Shown here: piece by piece, positions 34,479 through 43,897 of the stretch | How the letters are laid out: each line of letters starts with the position of its first letter | Position numbering within the stretch: the stretch's first letter is position 1 | Assembly (NCBI GenBank): GCA_965658745.1 | Contig: CBFHTK010000001.1 | Location: 248,001-312,000 of the forward strand | DNA: 64,000 nucleotides | Direction of reading: 5' to 3' | DNA from: JAHDFB01 sp965658745 | GTDB taxonomy: Bacteria > Bacteroidota > Bacteroidia > Chitinophagales > Saprospiraceae | Made by a program: the position numbers and the translations under genes | Notes under the pieces: model-generated | Seen by the model: only the letters and a program-made list of their open reading frames with translations | What the model was told of the DNA's origin: nothing | Database searches by the model: none

Positions 34479-35609
34479 ATGTATAATCAAGTATCAGTAG
34501 TTTCTTTTGCCCCAGGAAGAATTAACCTTATCGGCGAGCACACTGACTATAACGATGGCTTTGTTTTACCAGCTGCAATTGATCTAGGGTGTACATGTCG
34601 CATTAGAAAGAATAACAAACGCCTGCTCAACATTTGGGCAGATGACATTGATGAATTCTACAGTTTTGACTTAAAAACAAAACAGAGATTGGAGACCATT
34701 CCTACATGGTTCAAGTACTTTTTGGGAGTATTCCAGGAAATGAGTAAACAAAACGAGAAACTTTCCGGCATTGATCTTAACTTTTCCAGTACTATTCCAA
34801 TCGGTGCTGGACTAAGCTCATCTGCTGCTATGACATGTAGTTTTGCGCTCGGGATTAATGAACTGTTCTCGTTAGGTATACCAAAGAAGGAGTTAATGTA
34901 TATTGCTCAAAAAGCAGAACACAACTGTGTAGGGATCCAATGTGGAATAATGGATCAGTTTGCAAGTATATACTCAAAAGCAGCTCAAGTAAATCTACTA
35001 AACTGTAATACTTTGAAATTCCAACCTATTCCTTTTGAGTTAGGTGCTTTTGAAATTGTATTGGTTAATAGTGGTGTTTCACATGAGCTCGCTTCATCAG
35101 AATACAACAAAAGAAGAAAAACTTGTGAGTCTGTTGTTGAAAAAGCAAAAGTTCGAAATATCTCAATCACAAGCGTAAGTGATTTAAATCTTGACACTCT
35201 GAACACGTTAAAACCAGCTTTAACAGATATTGAGTACAAACGTGCTACGCATGTGATAAAAGAAAACAATCGAGTCCTAAAAGCTGCTGCTGCACTTCAA
35301 AACAGCAATATCCTTGAACTCGGCAAATTGATATACGATTCTCATAGTAGCTTGAACGAACAATATGAAGTAAGCTGTGATGAACTCAATTTGTTGGTAG
35401 ACGCAACTAAAGAGTTGGACTATGTTCTAGGAAGTAGAATGATGGGTGGAGGATTCGGAGGGTGTACATTAAATATAGTTGCACAAGACCACCAGGGCTT
35501 GTTCCGCCAAAAAATCAGTAGTTCATTTCAAAAGATTTTCGGTAAAGAGCCCGAAATATATGATGTGAAAATCTCAGGAGGTGCCCAAATTTTATCAAAA
35601 TCTAACTAG
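34479..35609 (+). CDS. galK: Galactokinase
   Basis: A 376-residue GHMP kinase that phosphorylates galactose at C1 using ATP, the first committed Leloir step. The galactokinase signature GRINLIGEHTDYNDG is near the N-terminus, the ATP-binding loop IPIGAGLSSSAAM is near 110, the catalytic base region CGIMDQFASI follows, and GGGFGGCTLNIV is near 325. Length is normal. It converges with the aldose 1-epimerase gene with a single base between stops. galT and galE are not in the window. Confidence 0.95.
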   Translation: MYNQVSVVSFAPGRINLIGEHTDYNDGFVLPAAIDLGCTCRIRKNNKRLLNIWADDIDEFYSFDLKTKQRLETIPTWFKYFLGVFQEMSKQNEKLSGIDLNFSSTIPIGAGLSSSAAMTCSFALGINELFSLGIPKKELMYIAQKAEHNCVGIQCGIMDQFASIYSKAAQVNLLNCNTLKFQPIPFELGAFEIVLVNSGVSHELASSEYNKRRKTCESVVEKAKVRNISITSVSDLNLDTLNTLKPALTDIEYKRATHVIKENNRVLKAAAALQNSNILELGKLIYDSHSSLNEQYEVSCDELNLLVDATKELDYVLGSRMMGGGFGGCTLNIVAQDHQGLFRQKISSSFQKIFGKEPEIYDVKISGGAQILSKSN

Positions 35610-35610
35610 C

Positions 35611-36603
35611 CTAAAAACTCTGAACTCTATAGGTTGTTTTTTGTGTGTATGATTCACCTTTTCTTAAAATAGGGCTTGGAAAATGAGCGTGATTTGGCGA
35701 GTCAGGAAAATGCTGTGCTTCTAAACAAAACCCCGAATAGGGAGAATACTCGCCACCGTTCTTGTTTGCAAGATCAGATAAGCCATTTGCTGTAAAGAAC
35801 TGTACTCCCGGTTGATCAGTGTAGCACTCTAGTCTGAGTCTTGATCTCTCAGAAGTCACAGTTGCTGCTAATCGTTCGGATGTTGTTCGACCTAGAACAT
35901 AATTGTGATCATAGCCATTCGTCTTACCTAGAAGTGGTGTATTGAAATGATCAGAGTCTATTCGTCTACTTTTTCGAAAATCCATCACAGTATCGTCTAC
36001 CGCTTGAATTACGCCAGTAGGTATGCTTTCATCATCAGTTGGCAGAAAATGCTGTGCATTAATTTGAAAACTGTGATCAAGAACTGTACCGTTCGATTCA
36101 CCATTCAAATTAAAATAACAATGATTTGTCAAATTGCAGATGGTATCTTCGTCTGATTCAGCTTGGTACTCAATTATAAGCTCATTATCATTGGAAAGGA
36201 AATAGCTAACTAAAACAAGCATCTTCCCTGGATAATTACTCTCTCCTGCGGGACTTTCATAACTAAATGTAATTGAATGAGGTTCTTGTTTTACTACATT
36301 CCATATTTTATTCCCAAAACGCTCAATCCCCCCATGTAGATGATTTGGACCATTGTTGATGTCAAGATGGTATTGAACTCCATTGAGCGTAAATGTACCC
36401 TTTGCAATTCGGTTCGCATATCGGCCCACTATGCATCCAAAACTAGGATGTTTTTCTTGATACCTTTGATTTTCATTAAACCCAAGAACAATATCAATTT
36501 TATTACCTTGACCGTCCTGCACTAACCATGACTTAATGGTTGCCCCCCAATTAAGTAGCTCTACTTTGGAATCACGGTTTTCGAGAAAAAAAGATTTAAT
36601 CAT
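35611..36603 (-). CDS. galM: Aldose 1-epimerase (galactose mutarotase)
   Basis: About 330 residues from the ATG at 36603 (MIKSFFLENRD). It interconverts alpha and beta anomers of galactose, supplying the form used by galactokinase. Visible motifs are GRYANRIAKG, NNGPNHLHGG, TNHCYFNLNG with a catalytic histidine, and FCLEAQHFPDSPNH with the catalytic Glu. An upstream in-frame start at 36630 lies inside the terminator hairpin of the preceding gene and is rejected. It is convergent with galK. Confidence 0.94.
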   Translation of the reverse strand: MIKSFFLENRDSKVELLNWGATIKSWLVQDGQGNKIDIVLGFNENQRYQEKHPSFGCIVGRYANRIAKGTFTLNGVQYHLDINNGPNHLHGGIERFGNKIWNVVKQEPHSITFSYESPAGESNYPGKMLVLVSYFLSNDNELIIEYQAESDEDTICNLTNHCYFNLNGESNGTVLDHSFQINAQHFLPTDDESIPTGVIQAVDDTVMDFRKSRRIDSDHFNTPLLGKTNGYDHNYVLGRTTSERLAATVTSERSRLRLECYTDQPGVQFFTANGLSDLANKNGGEYSPYSGFCLEAQHFPDSPNHAHFPSPILRKGESYTQKTTYRVQSF

Positions 36604-36621
36604 CACACTGCTTGTAAACAA

Positions 36622-36649
36622 AAATGGCACGTCTTGAGACGTGCCATTT
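36622..36649 (-). terminator. Strong hairpin between the surface cassette and galM
   Basis: A perfect 13-bp inverted repeat, AAATGGCACGTCT (36622-36634) and AGACGTGCCATTT (36637-36649), with a 2-nt gap. It is followed by T on the minus strand, 18 nt after the 1141-residue protein gene. It ends the cassette transcript and insulates galM. Confidence 0.8.
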
Positions 36650-36667
36650 ATTTCTGTAATCTTAATT

Positions 36668-39600
36668 TTATTTCAATAGTGTTACATTTCCTCTTGTAAT
36701 GTAAACCTCTCCGTTAGAACAAGTCACAACTAAGGAATATGCGTACACATCCGGAGCCAATTCATCTCCATTGTAAGTTCCATCCCATCCAGTATTTAGT
36801 TGGGTTGTTTCAAATACCGTTTCTCCCCATCTATTATATACTATGAAGTTCACTTCTTTGATAAAGTTACTTCTTGGTATGAAAATATCGTTAACACCAT
36901 CATTATTTGGACTAAATGCATTTGGTATAAAAACATCGGTTTCATCACAATTTGGTAGAATAACTGGCACTGTCAATGATTCGACATCCGTACAACCATT
37001 TTCATCAGTAATTGTGACTGTATAAGTCGATTCCTGCAGGATTGTGTCTGTGATAGATGATCCTGTTTCTCCAGTATTCCACACATACATGCAATTGTCA
37101 TTGTCCGGTGTTACAAAAACCTCTATCTCATTACATTGGTAAGGTTCTGATGGATCCGCAACGACACTCTTGTCAATCACACTAATTTCTTGAACAAAAG
37201 TTATGAGTGTATCACAGTTGTTATCTCCATTTGTCACAAACACACTAAACTCCTTAGTATCACTTGCAGTCACTACAACAGTATTTGTTCCTTCACCAGA
37301 AACTATACAATCTTGTGGTTCCCAATCATAACTAAAGTCATTTCCAGGAGTATTATTAGTGACAGTGATTGTAATCTCTTCATCAACACAAGCGATGTCT
37401 GGGTTATTAACAGTCAAATCATAGATGTAAACTTCAACCTCAATAGTATCACTAGCAGAACAACCAAACTCATCAGTGATAGTCGCAACGACCTGTGAAG
37501 ATGCATCTCCAACATAAATAATTGTAAGTCCTTCTCCTATAGAACCTTCGCTATCGGTCCATTCAATAGTGCCTTCAGTATTGGTCGTTGTAGTTAATAG
37601 TACATTATTGCCAAAACACAAGAAAACATCGCCATTATCAATTTCAATTTCAGGAATGACAGGAACCTCTATTTCTTGAACAAGTTGTGTTCCATCACAA
37701 GGCCCTCCTGCAATAGTAAGAGTCACACTATAAACGCCTGGTTCTTCGTATGTATAACAAGGATTTTCCTCTGTTGATACATCATCCTCTGTCCCTTCAA
37801 CGCCAAAATCCCACATATAAGAGCTACCTGTTGGAGTAGTTGAATTGTTGAAACACATTTCAAGACTTCCACACGTCACTTCTGCATTGAAAGACAATTC
37901 TGGTTGCTGTTCAGCTGTAATCTCAATAGATCCACTTTCTGTACAACCAAATTGATTAGTTACTATAAAAGTGATCGTAGTTTCTAGGTTGGCATCCTCT
38001 ACAAGAATAATAACTGAAGAGTCCGTTGTCGACTCTATAATATCATTTTCATCCCAGGTGATCGTTATTTCGTGATCTGGGTTTTCATTAGTCACGACTA
38101 TTTCTTCTAGGCTATTCGTACAAGCAACAAAAGATTCTGGATAAGAAATCTCGATGGTTTGATTCGAAATATCAAAAGTAGCGACATTACTACAACCAGT
38201 ACCTTCTTTCACCTGAACGTATATTGTTTCATTCTGATCAACCATTGTATAGTTGAGCGTATCAGTCATATCTCCTATGACATTTTCAAATAGTGGATCA
38301 TTCGACCAAACAAACTGGTTACCTTCTAATCCTCCGTTTACCCACAACTTAACTGTACCATCACAACTGACAGAGTCTAGAGCAATAGATAGGTCTGCTT
38401 TATCTATCACGTCAGCCATGAAAACAGCTGAATCTGTACAAATTCCATCAGTCACAATGATTGTGTAATTAGTGGTAGATAATGGAGCAATTGAAATCAC
38501 ACAAGGATCCTCTTCATCGTCAAATATCACGTAGTCCAATGGACTAATTGAATATGTTAGATCACAATTTGGATTCACTAAAACTGCAATAGTATCACCT
38601 TGACAAATCATCATCGGGCTAGCCGTTAATTCCAAGTCAAGGGGGTCAGCATCTACTTCTTGAGTTACTGAAGCTGTACAACCATTTTCAGAGGTTGCCA
38701 CTAGCGTTATACTTACATTATCGTTTTGTGGTACAACTACAGATACCATTTCTCCTGTAGCACTCGTATTAAATCCATCAGATGTAATAACCCATTCCCA
38801 TGATACTATTTCATAATCTGGATCAGTACTGGTGCTATTTAGTAAAATGGTTGTTGAATCGGTAGCACATGATTCTATTGATGTTTCAAAAGATGCTTCT
38901 AGGTTTGAATCATATACTCCTACTGTATCAAACACTACTGTGGAACAGCCATCAATATCCCTGAATGCTTCAAGACCAACTATATAGACTCCATTACCTG
39001 GAAAAGTAAAAGTCGGATTTACAGCATTAGCATCAAAAAGCACATCTTCAGAAGGATTAACTGTCCATTCGTAGCTATCAGCATCCGTGGAATTGTTTAC
39101 AACAGATATCTCTAAACCCTCGCAAAAAGGATTGCTAGGTACATCAAATGCTGCCATTGGTCCCTCGGTGCATATTCTAGTATTATACTCGAAATTCCTT
39201 CTTACTGTAGTAGTTAACTCTCCGTCTCGATATTCTTCAACAGCAACCCCAATTAGCCACTGACCAATCGTATTTGGTAAAGCTGTTAGAACTCCCGTAT
39301 TAGGATCAATCGTTAATGGTGTTCCTCCCATTGGATCATCAAACGAATATGGAGCCTGATACTCAGCTGGGACATATGGAGGCCCTGCAGGAGGAACAGG
39401 CTGTGGATTATCGAAAGTTGCTCCAGTAAAAGGATTAAATAATTTATAAACAAGAGAATCACCTTCAGGATCACTTGCTGAGTGGTCAAAAACTAAAGTC
39501 TGGTTAGCACAAATATATACGCTTGGCCAATCGTTGAACGTAGGAGAAGAATTACACTCTTCACCCATAGATTCTTCAAGTAAGCGCACAAAGAACGTTG

Positions 39601-40093
39601 AACCCGTGTTCAAAGGATCTACTATATTATCTACTGTAACATTTTTACAACATCTTTGATAAGCAAAGTAGTAACCTGACTCTCTTTTTGGAAGGTTTAC
39701 AACTCCCACATAGGTTGCCTCTTCAACACATACTGGATTTCCTAGAAAGGAACACCCTTGATCTAAAGAAGTATCTATCGTATCAACTGTTGGGTTTTGA
39801 ATTTGAATCATACCTCCAGTACCAAACCAAGGTAGCAAATTACCGTAACCATCAAAAATTCCTACGTGTGCAGTATTGTCAAATGGCTCTTCACCATTTT
39901 GACAGTCTCTCCTTACAGTTAGTGTGACTTCATAGTCACCAAAACCTAGGCATTTGTAGGTAATGTCTCCACCAACAATATGCGTTGCGTTGAGAGAATT
40001 TCCCGACACAAAAAGGAATGCAAACAATGTCCAGGTCAAAAGGCTATATAGCTTCTTCAATGGATACACTTTTATATGTTTAATAATATTCAT
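36668..40093 (-). CDS. Large PKD/Ig-like surface protein with T9SS type B sorting domain
   Basis: A 1141-residue exported protein. The N-terminal domain (ATHIVGGDITYKCLGFGDYE, then YFAYQRCCKNVTVDNI) is shared with the two 762-residue proteins in this window. A long series of PKD and Ig-like repeats follows, for example MWDFGVEGTEDDVSTEENPC and YDWEPQDCIVSG, with many cysteines and acidic residues. The C-terminal 85 residues form a type B sorting domain: IPNAFSPNNDGVNDIF, VYNRWGETVFE, DVYAYSLVVTC. It starts 2 nt after the OmpA-family gene and is third in an SprF-OmpA-adhesin unit. Likely an adhesin exported through T9SS with help from the SprF-like protein. Confidence 0.9.
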   Translation of the reverse strand: MNIIKHIKVYPLKKLYSLLTWTLFAFLFVSGNSLNATHIVGGDITYKCLGFGDYEVTLTVRRDCQNGEEPFDNTAHVGIFDGYGNLLPWFGTGGMIQIQNPTVDTIDTSLDQGCSFLGNPVCVEEATYVGVVNLPKRESGYYFAYQRCCKNVTVDNIVDPLNTGSTFFVRLLEESMGEECNSSPTFNDWPSVYICANQTLVFDHSASDPEGDSLVYKLFNPFTGATFDNPQPVPPAGPPYVPAEYQAPYSFDDPMGGTPLTIDPNTGVLTALPNTIGQWLIGVAVEEYRDGELTTTVRRNFEYNTRICTEGPMAAFDVPSNPFCEGLEISVVNNSTDADSYEWTVNPSEDVLFDANAVNPTFTFPGNGVYIVGLEAFRDIDGCSTVVFDTVGVYDSNLEASFETSIESCATDSTTILLNSTSTDPDYEIVSWEWVITSDGFNTSATGEMVSVVVPQNDNVSITLVATSENGCTASVTQEVDADPLDLELTASPMMICQGDTIAVLVNPNCDLTYSISPLDYVIFDDEEDPCVISIAPLSTTNYTIIVTDGICTDSAVFMADVIDKADLSIALDSVSCDGTVKLWVNGGLEGNQFVWSNDPLFENVIGDMTDTLNYTMVDQNETIYVQVKEGTGCSNVATFDISNQTIEISYPESFVACTNSLEEIVVTNENPDHEITITWDENDIIESTTDSSVIILVEDANLETTITFIVTNQFGCTESGSIEITAEQQPELSFNAEVTCGSLEMCFNNSTTPTGSSYMWDFGVEGTEDDVSTEENPCYTYEEPGVYSVTLTIAGGPCDGTQLVQEIEVPVIPEIEIDNGDVFLCFGNNVLLTTTTNTEGTIEWTDSEGSIGEGLTIIYVGDASSQVVATITDEFGCSASDTIEVEVYIYDLTVNNPDIACVDEEITITVTNNTPGNDFSYDWEPQDCIVSGEGTNTVVVTASDTKEFSVFVTNGDNNCDTLITFVQEISVIDKSVVADPSEPYQCNEIEVFVTPDNDNCMYVWNTGETGSSITDTILQESTYTVTITDENGCTDVESLTVPVILPNCDETDVFIPNAFSPNNDGVNDIFIPRSNFIKEVNFIVYNRWGETVFETTQLNTGWDGTYNGDELAPDVYAYSLVVTCSNGEVYITRGNVTLLK

Positions 40094-40095
40094 GA

Positions 40096-42513
40096 CTATT
40101 TTTGTTGGCGGGTTACTTCAATAATTTCCACTCGTCTCTCTTTAGACGCCTGCACACTATATATCGATGCTGGTGTATCTGAACTAGAGTCTGAAATATC
40201 TTTTGGAGCAAGTTCCTCTCCATACGACATATCTGTAACTACCAATTGTCCAGATTCTAAATAAGGTATAAGAGCACCATCATTGTACCGACGAATCTCA
40301 TTCATGATAGATGAAATTCTTCGCTGTCCTAGAATTAAGTTGTAATCAGTTCTAGATAATGGACTCGCAAAACCCTTAACAGTAATTTCAAAAGAAATAC
40401 CCTTTTCTAGTGTTGGTACTAGTTGGCTTAAAAACAGAGTCAATTTGTTATAACCTCCTACCACATCATTTTCAAAGAACATCTCCATAGTTTCAGGAGA
40501 TTGACTTCTCCTCATGAAACTAGGCTTTCGTTTCAGATATCTTTCATAGGTAGTAGTGTAAGTTTTGTTTGTAGTTTTCGCTACTGTACGCGGATTTGGA
40601 TGATCGTTATCAAAATACAAGGTCAACGGCAACATGTTATCAAGCATTCCAACTGGATCCTGTTTCAAATAAATGTTCTTAGTAATCTTCGTACCTCCTA
40701 CTCCACTTGTCATTATATCAATGGAAGCTGGATAATACCCAGGATTAGAAGCTAAAAGCTTATAATTATGTCCACGCACTAAAGTAAAATTGAAGTCATT
40801 TGCAATTGCGTTTGTGACAACCACATCTTCAATTCCTGCATCAGTAAGATTTTTCAACACGATCGTTGATCCAGCTAATTCCAATTTCGTTTGTTCGTCA
40901 AACGTAAAAACATCTAGCTCCAAAAACTCTGGCTCCAAAAATAGTTTCTTTGTAATGTCTTGACTTTTCTTCAGTCCACAAGTTGAATACTTAAGTGTAT
41001 CTGATTTATATCCAAGCTTCTCTCCTATGATGAGATAGTTGGTACATCGATCGAGTTTGAACAAGTGCGAATTCCCTTCATCATTCGTAATTTCTCCTAC
41101 CAACTCACCTGTATCTTCATTGTACAGTTTTACTGTAGCTCCCACCAAATCACCAAGTGATATTTTATCGAATGTCAAAGCATCCAAATTCAAATCAAGT
41201 TCGTCAAACTTCACTTTATAAATATCAAAACAACATGCTTGCTGAATGTTATCGATAAACTGAGCACCTTCTCGGTTAGTTGAAAAGTAACCTGTCTCTT
41301 CATCATCAGAAAGAACAAAATAGATATCGTGATAAGAAGAATTTAATGGGTTATTCAAATGCAAAGGCTCACTATAACTACCATCATATCTGGTACTATA
41401 TACATCATAGCCTCCAAAAGAACGATACCCATCCGAGCTAAAATAAAGAGTGCTGCTTGGAATATGAAAAAACGGAGTCAATTCGTCCCCTTTAGTATTT
41501 ACTGACTCAAGGTTCATTGGCTTCGTAAAGTTATCCTTGTTATCTATGATCGAATACCATAAATCCAATTTGCCCTTACCTCCGGGTCTATCTGACGAAA
41601 AATACAGAATTTCTTTATCTCGGTCTTTGTCATAACCTACGGTTGGCTGTGTAGATGTAAAACCTTCCGCATTTACGAAGTCAGGAAGCTTTTTCGCTGC
41701 TCCCATCTTACCATTTTCATCAATCATTCGACAATACAAGTCGCATCGAATTTCACTATCATTGAGTCTTTCACAAACAGTGTAAAACAACTTTGATCTG
41801 TCCTTATTAAAAGCTGTATTGGCAGTGATAGCGATATCACTATTTAAATCACCTTCGATTACGTTAGCAGAGCCAAAATCACCATTAAAGTCTTCTGGTA
41901 ACTTAGATTTCATGACTTTTGAAATCCTGCTCTTTTTGTCATTTTTATCCTCAAATCTCATCGAAGAGAAGTATAGTTCATCTTCATTTATTGAAGGTGC
42001 CACATCACTATAGACAGTATTAATCTTATCTCCAGCGTTTCCAACATTAATCGATTCATCTGGCTCTTGAATTTCTGTCAACGCCCACTCGGAAGCTGCC
42101 CGTTCTTTGTCAGCTTTCATCGTAAAATACTCATCATCACCACTATTCTCTGAAAGATATAAGTCATACATATCAATTGCTTCCTGATACTTACCTTGTC
42201 TTTGCATCATTTCAGCAAGATAGTACGTCGCCAAAGGATATCTATTTTCAGAATCGTTCTCCTTGACAAACTGATAATTTTGCTCAGCTAGGCTATAGGA
42301 CATGAACTTCCGGCTTGACTCAGCCAGATTATAGCGTAAATCAATATTCGATTCTTCAAAAGCAACTGCCTCTTGGTAGTATACTAGAGAAGAATAATAA
42401 TTCTTAGCAATATAAGCCTCTTCCGCTGCCTCGATGAAGGCCTTTTGGGTTTGCGAGAACGCTCCAAAAGAAAAAAGAAGTAAGGCTATTATTATCGTAA
42501 ATTGTTTTTTCAT
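40096..42513 (-). CDS. OmpA-family protein with TPR and PD40 repeats
   Basis: An 805-residue exported protein with signal peptide MKKQFTIIIALLLFSFGAFSQ. Residues 25-140 form TPR-like helices (YLAEMMQRQGKYQEAIDMYDLYL). Residues 170-430 hold PD40/WD40-like beta-propeller strands such as LYFSSDGYRSFGGYDVY. Residues 450-640 hold carboxypeptidase-like repeats. The C-terminal 150 residues form an OmpA-like peptidoglycan-binding domain (VKGFASPLSRTDYNLILGQRR, SKERRVEIIEV). This is the typical partner of PorP/SprF in Bacteroidota, comparable to PorE-type proteins that anchor T9SS parts to the cell wall. It is flanked by the SprF-like gene (23 nt) and the large type B protein gene (2 nt). Confidence 0.9.
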   Translation of the reverse strand: MKKQFTIIIALLLFSFGAFSQTQKAFIEAAEEAYIAKNYYSSLVYYQEAVAFEESNIDLRYNLAESSRKFMSYSLAEQNYQFVKENDSENRYPLATYYLAEMMQRQGKYQEAIDMYDLYLSENSGDDEYFTMKADKERAASEWALTEIQEPDESINVGNAGDKINTVYSDVAPSINEDELYFSSMRFEDKNDKKSRISKVMKSKLPEDFNGDFGSANVIEGDLNSDIAITANTAFNKDRSKLFYTVCERLNDSEIRCDLYCRMIDENGKMGAAKKLPDFVNAEGFTSTQPTVGYDKDRDKEILYFSSDRPGGKGKLDLWYSIIDNKDNFTKPMNLESVNTKGDELTPFFHIPSSTLYFSSDGYRSFGGYDVYSTRYDGSYSEPLHLNNPLNSSYHDIYFVLSDDEETGYFSTNREGAQFIDNIQQACCFDIYKVKFDELDLNLDALTFDKISLGDLVGATVKLYNEDTGELVGEITNDEGNSHLFKLDRCTNYLIIGEKLGYKSDTLKYSTCGLKKSQDITKKLFLEPEFLELDVFTFDEQTKLELAGSTIVLKNLTDAGIEDVVVTNAIANDFNFTLVRGHNYKLLASNPGYYPASIDIMTSGVGGTKITKNIYLKQDPVGMLDNMLPLTLYFDNDHPNPRTVAKTTNKTYTTTYERYLKRKPSFMRRSQSPETMEMFFENDVVGGYNKLTLFLSQLVPTLEKGISFEITVKGFASPLSRTDYNLILGQRRISSIMNEIRRYNDGALIPYLESGQLVVTDMSYGEELAPKDISDSSSDTPASIYSVQASKERRVEIIEVTRQQK

Positions 42514-42536
42514 AATCGTAGTCAGTTCCAGTTAAA

Positions 42537-43556
42537 TTAGAATATTGGGCAAGCCTTCTTCTCAGATAAAGGCTGAACGTTGGTAATTATATACCGGATA
42601 TGTACTTCAGGCCCCCCTGCACGTAAGTCGTGCAAATCTTGGAAATGAGTTAAATTCAAGTCATAACTAGCTCCTACGTACCATTGATTGAAATGTAACG
42701 CTGCCAATGGTATTAATGAACTTCCAAATCGATAATTACAACCTAGGTCAATTGCATATTTCTTGCCAGCATTTTGATTTAAATGATATCTGACGAGTCC
42801 ACCGACGACTGTTTCAGCGTAAGGCCCTTGATCATAATAGTTAGCGTGTAATCCTAAATCTAGTGGATTGGCAACTTTGAAAGTACCTGTAAAGTTCAAA
42901 GCTAATCTGCGAGGAAGTTGAGAAGTAATATTATCGAATGTAGAGCTTGGCTGATTTAAATGCCAAAGGCCAACTCCAAGATTAAAGTTCGTTCTTGCTG
43001 ATTTTTGAAATCTGTAGTTTATTCCTGCACCAGTTTCTAGATATGTGAAGCGATCTGTGTTGAAGTTTTCATTGGAAGGTAATGTGGGATCAAATGCAGC
43101 ACCTGTCCATTGCTCATCCCATCTCAAGCCATTCGCTGAATAACCTTCAGAGGCTACACCTAATAGTATACCTGCAGTGATAATATTATTGCTGTTGATT
43201 ATGCGAGAATATGATCCCGTTAGATTGAGATCAGTGAGATTGTAATTTGCATCTCCAGATTGATCATAGTTAAAAATCGCACCTACACCAAAGAAACCCT
43301 TATCACGATTTTTTGTGTAAAGCTTCATATCATAGTTACCTGTAAAGGTAGTGTAAGGTACTTCGACATTTCTCCATTGATCTCTAAAGCTTCCAATAAC
43401 TCTGACATCACCGTTGAATATTCCAGTCAAGGCGGGGTTGATGTTCAGTGGGCTATTATAAAACTGAGAGTAATGAATATCTTGTCCAATCAGGTCATTC
43501 TTTCCGAAACAAAAGATCAGAAAAACAACCATTGCTGCGTAAAAATTCTTTCTCAA
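42537..43556 (-). CDS. PorP/SprF family T9SS-associated outer-membrane protein
   Basis: A 339-residue protein with a signal peptide and the family hallmark QDIHYSQFYNSPLNINPALTG followed by DVRVIGSFRDQW. The remainder is an outer-membrane barrel with aromatic-rich strands. In Flavobacterium, SprF is needed for secretion of the adhesin SprB encoded next to it; PorP is its Porphyromonas counterpart. Here it heads an operon whose last gene encodes a 1141-residue type B cargo, so it is probably the dedicated surface partner of that protein. The start is TTG at 43556 (MRKNFYAAMVV); an ATG eight codons later is possible. Confidence 0.92.
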   Translation of the reverse strand: MRKNFYAAMVVFLIFCFGKNDLIGQDIHYSQFYNSPLNINPALTGIFNGDVRVIGSFRDQWRNVEVPYTTFTGNYDMKLYTKNRDKGFFGVGAIFNYDQSGDANYNLTDLNLTGSYSRIINSNNIITAGILLGVASEGYSANGLRWDEQWTGAAFDPTLPSNENFNTDRFTYLETGAGINYRFQKSARTNFNLGVGLWHLNQPSSTFDNITSQLPRRLALNFTGTFKVANPLDLGLHANYYDQGPYAETVVGGLVRYHLNQNAGKKYAIDLGCNYRFGSSLIPLAALHFNQWYVGASYDLNLTHFQDLHDLRAGGPEVHIRYIITNVQPLSEKKACPIF

Positions 43557-43897
43557 AGCAGGTTGGTTTTAATATCACAAAAAGTTAGCATATATATACA
43601 CCTAGTTCAGAGATACTTAGAAACAGTCTACTCATAAATGTTCTAGTACCCTGATTTTCAGTACACTTACATGACATACTTACATTCTCAAAATCATTAA
43701 CAAATATATGATTTCAATTGGAATTATCTGCAAGTAAGATTACATATTAATATCTTATATAAAAAAAATATACTATATGTTTTTTGTCTTAATTTCTAAT
43801 TCTAAAATCCACCAATTACAAATTATAGCGTTTAATTACTTTTACCTACTTGACTTACTTAAAAGAAATTAATTTTGCAAAAAAACTTCAATAATAC
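43557..43897. other. Divergent intergenic region, 341 bp
   Basis: Very AT-rich spacer between the SprF cassette and nnr. It contains the nnr promoter at 43850-43877. I see no convincing promoter for the SprF side and no small gene. Confidence 0.55.
43850..43877 (+). promoter_or_regulatory. Bacteroidota-type promoter of nnr-cobB
   Basis: TTG (43850-43852), a 17-nt spacer and TAATTTTG (43870-43877) match the -33 and -7 elements. The predicted leader to the ATG at 43898 is about 14 nt. Confidence 0.7.

Noticed and set aside
43260..43637. Plus-strand open frame of 125 codons
   Set aside because: It mostly overlaps the SprF-like gene in antisense and continues into AT-rich spacer; no family features.
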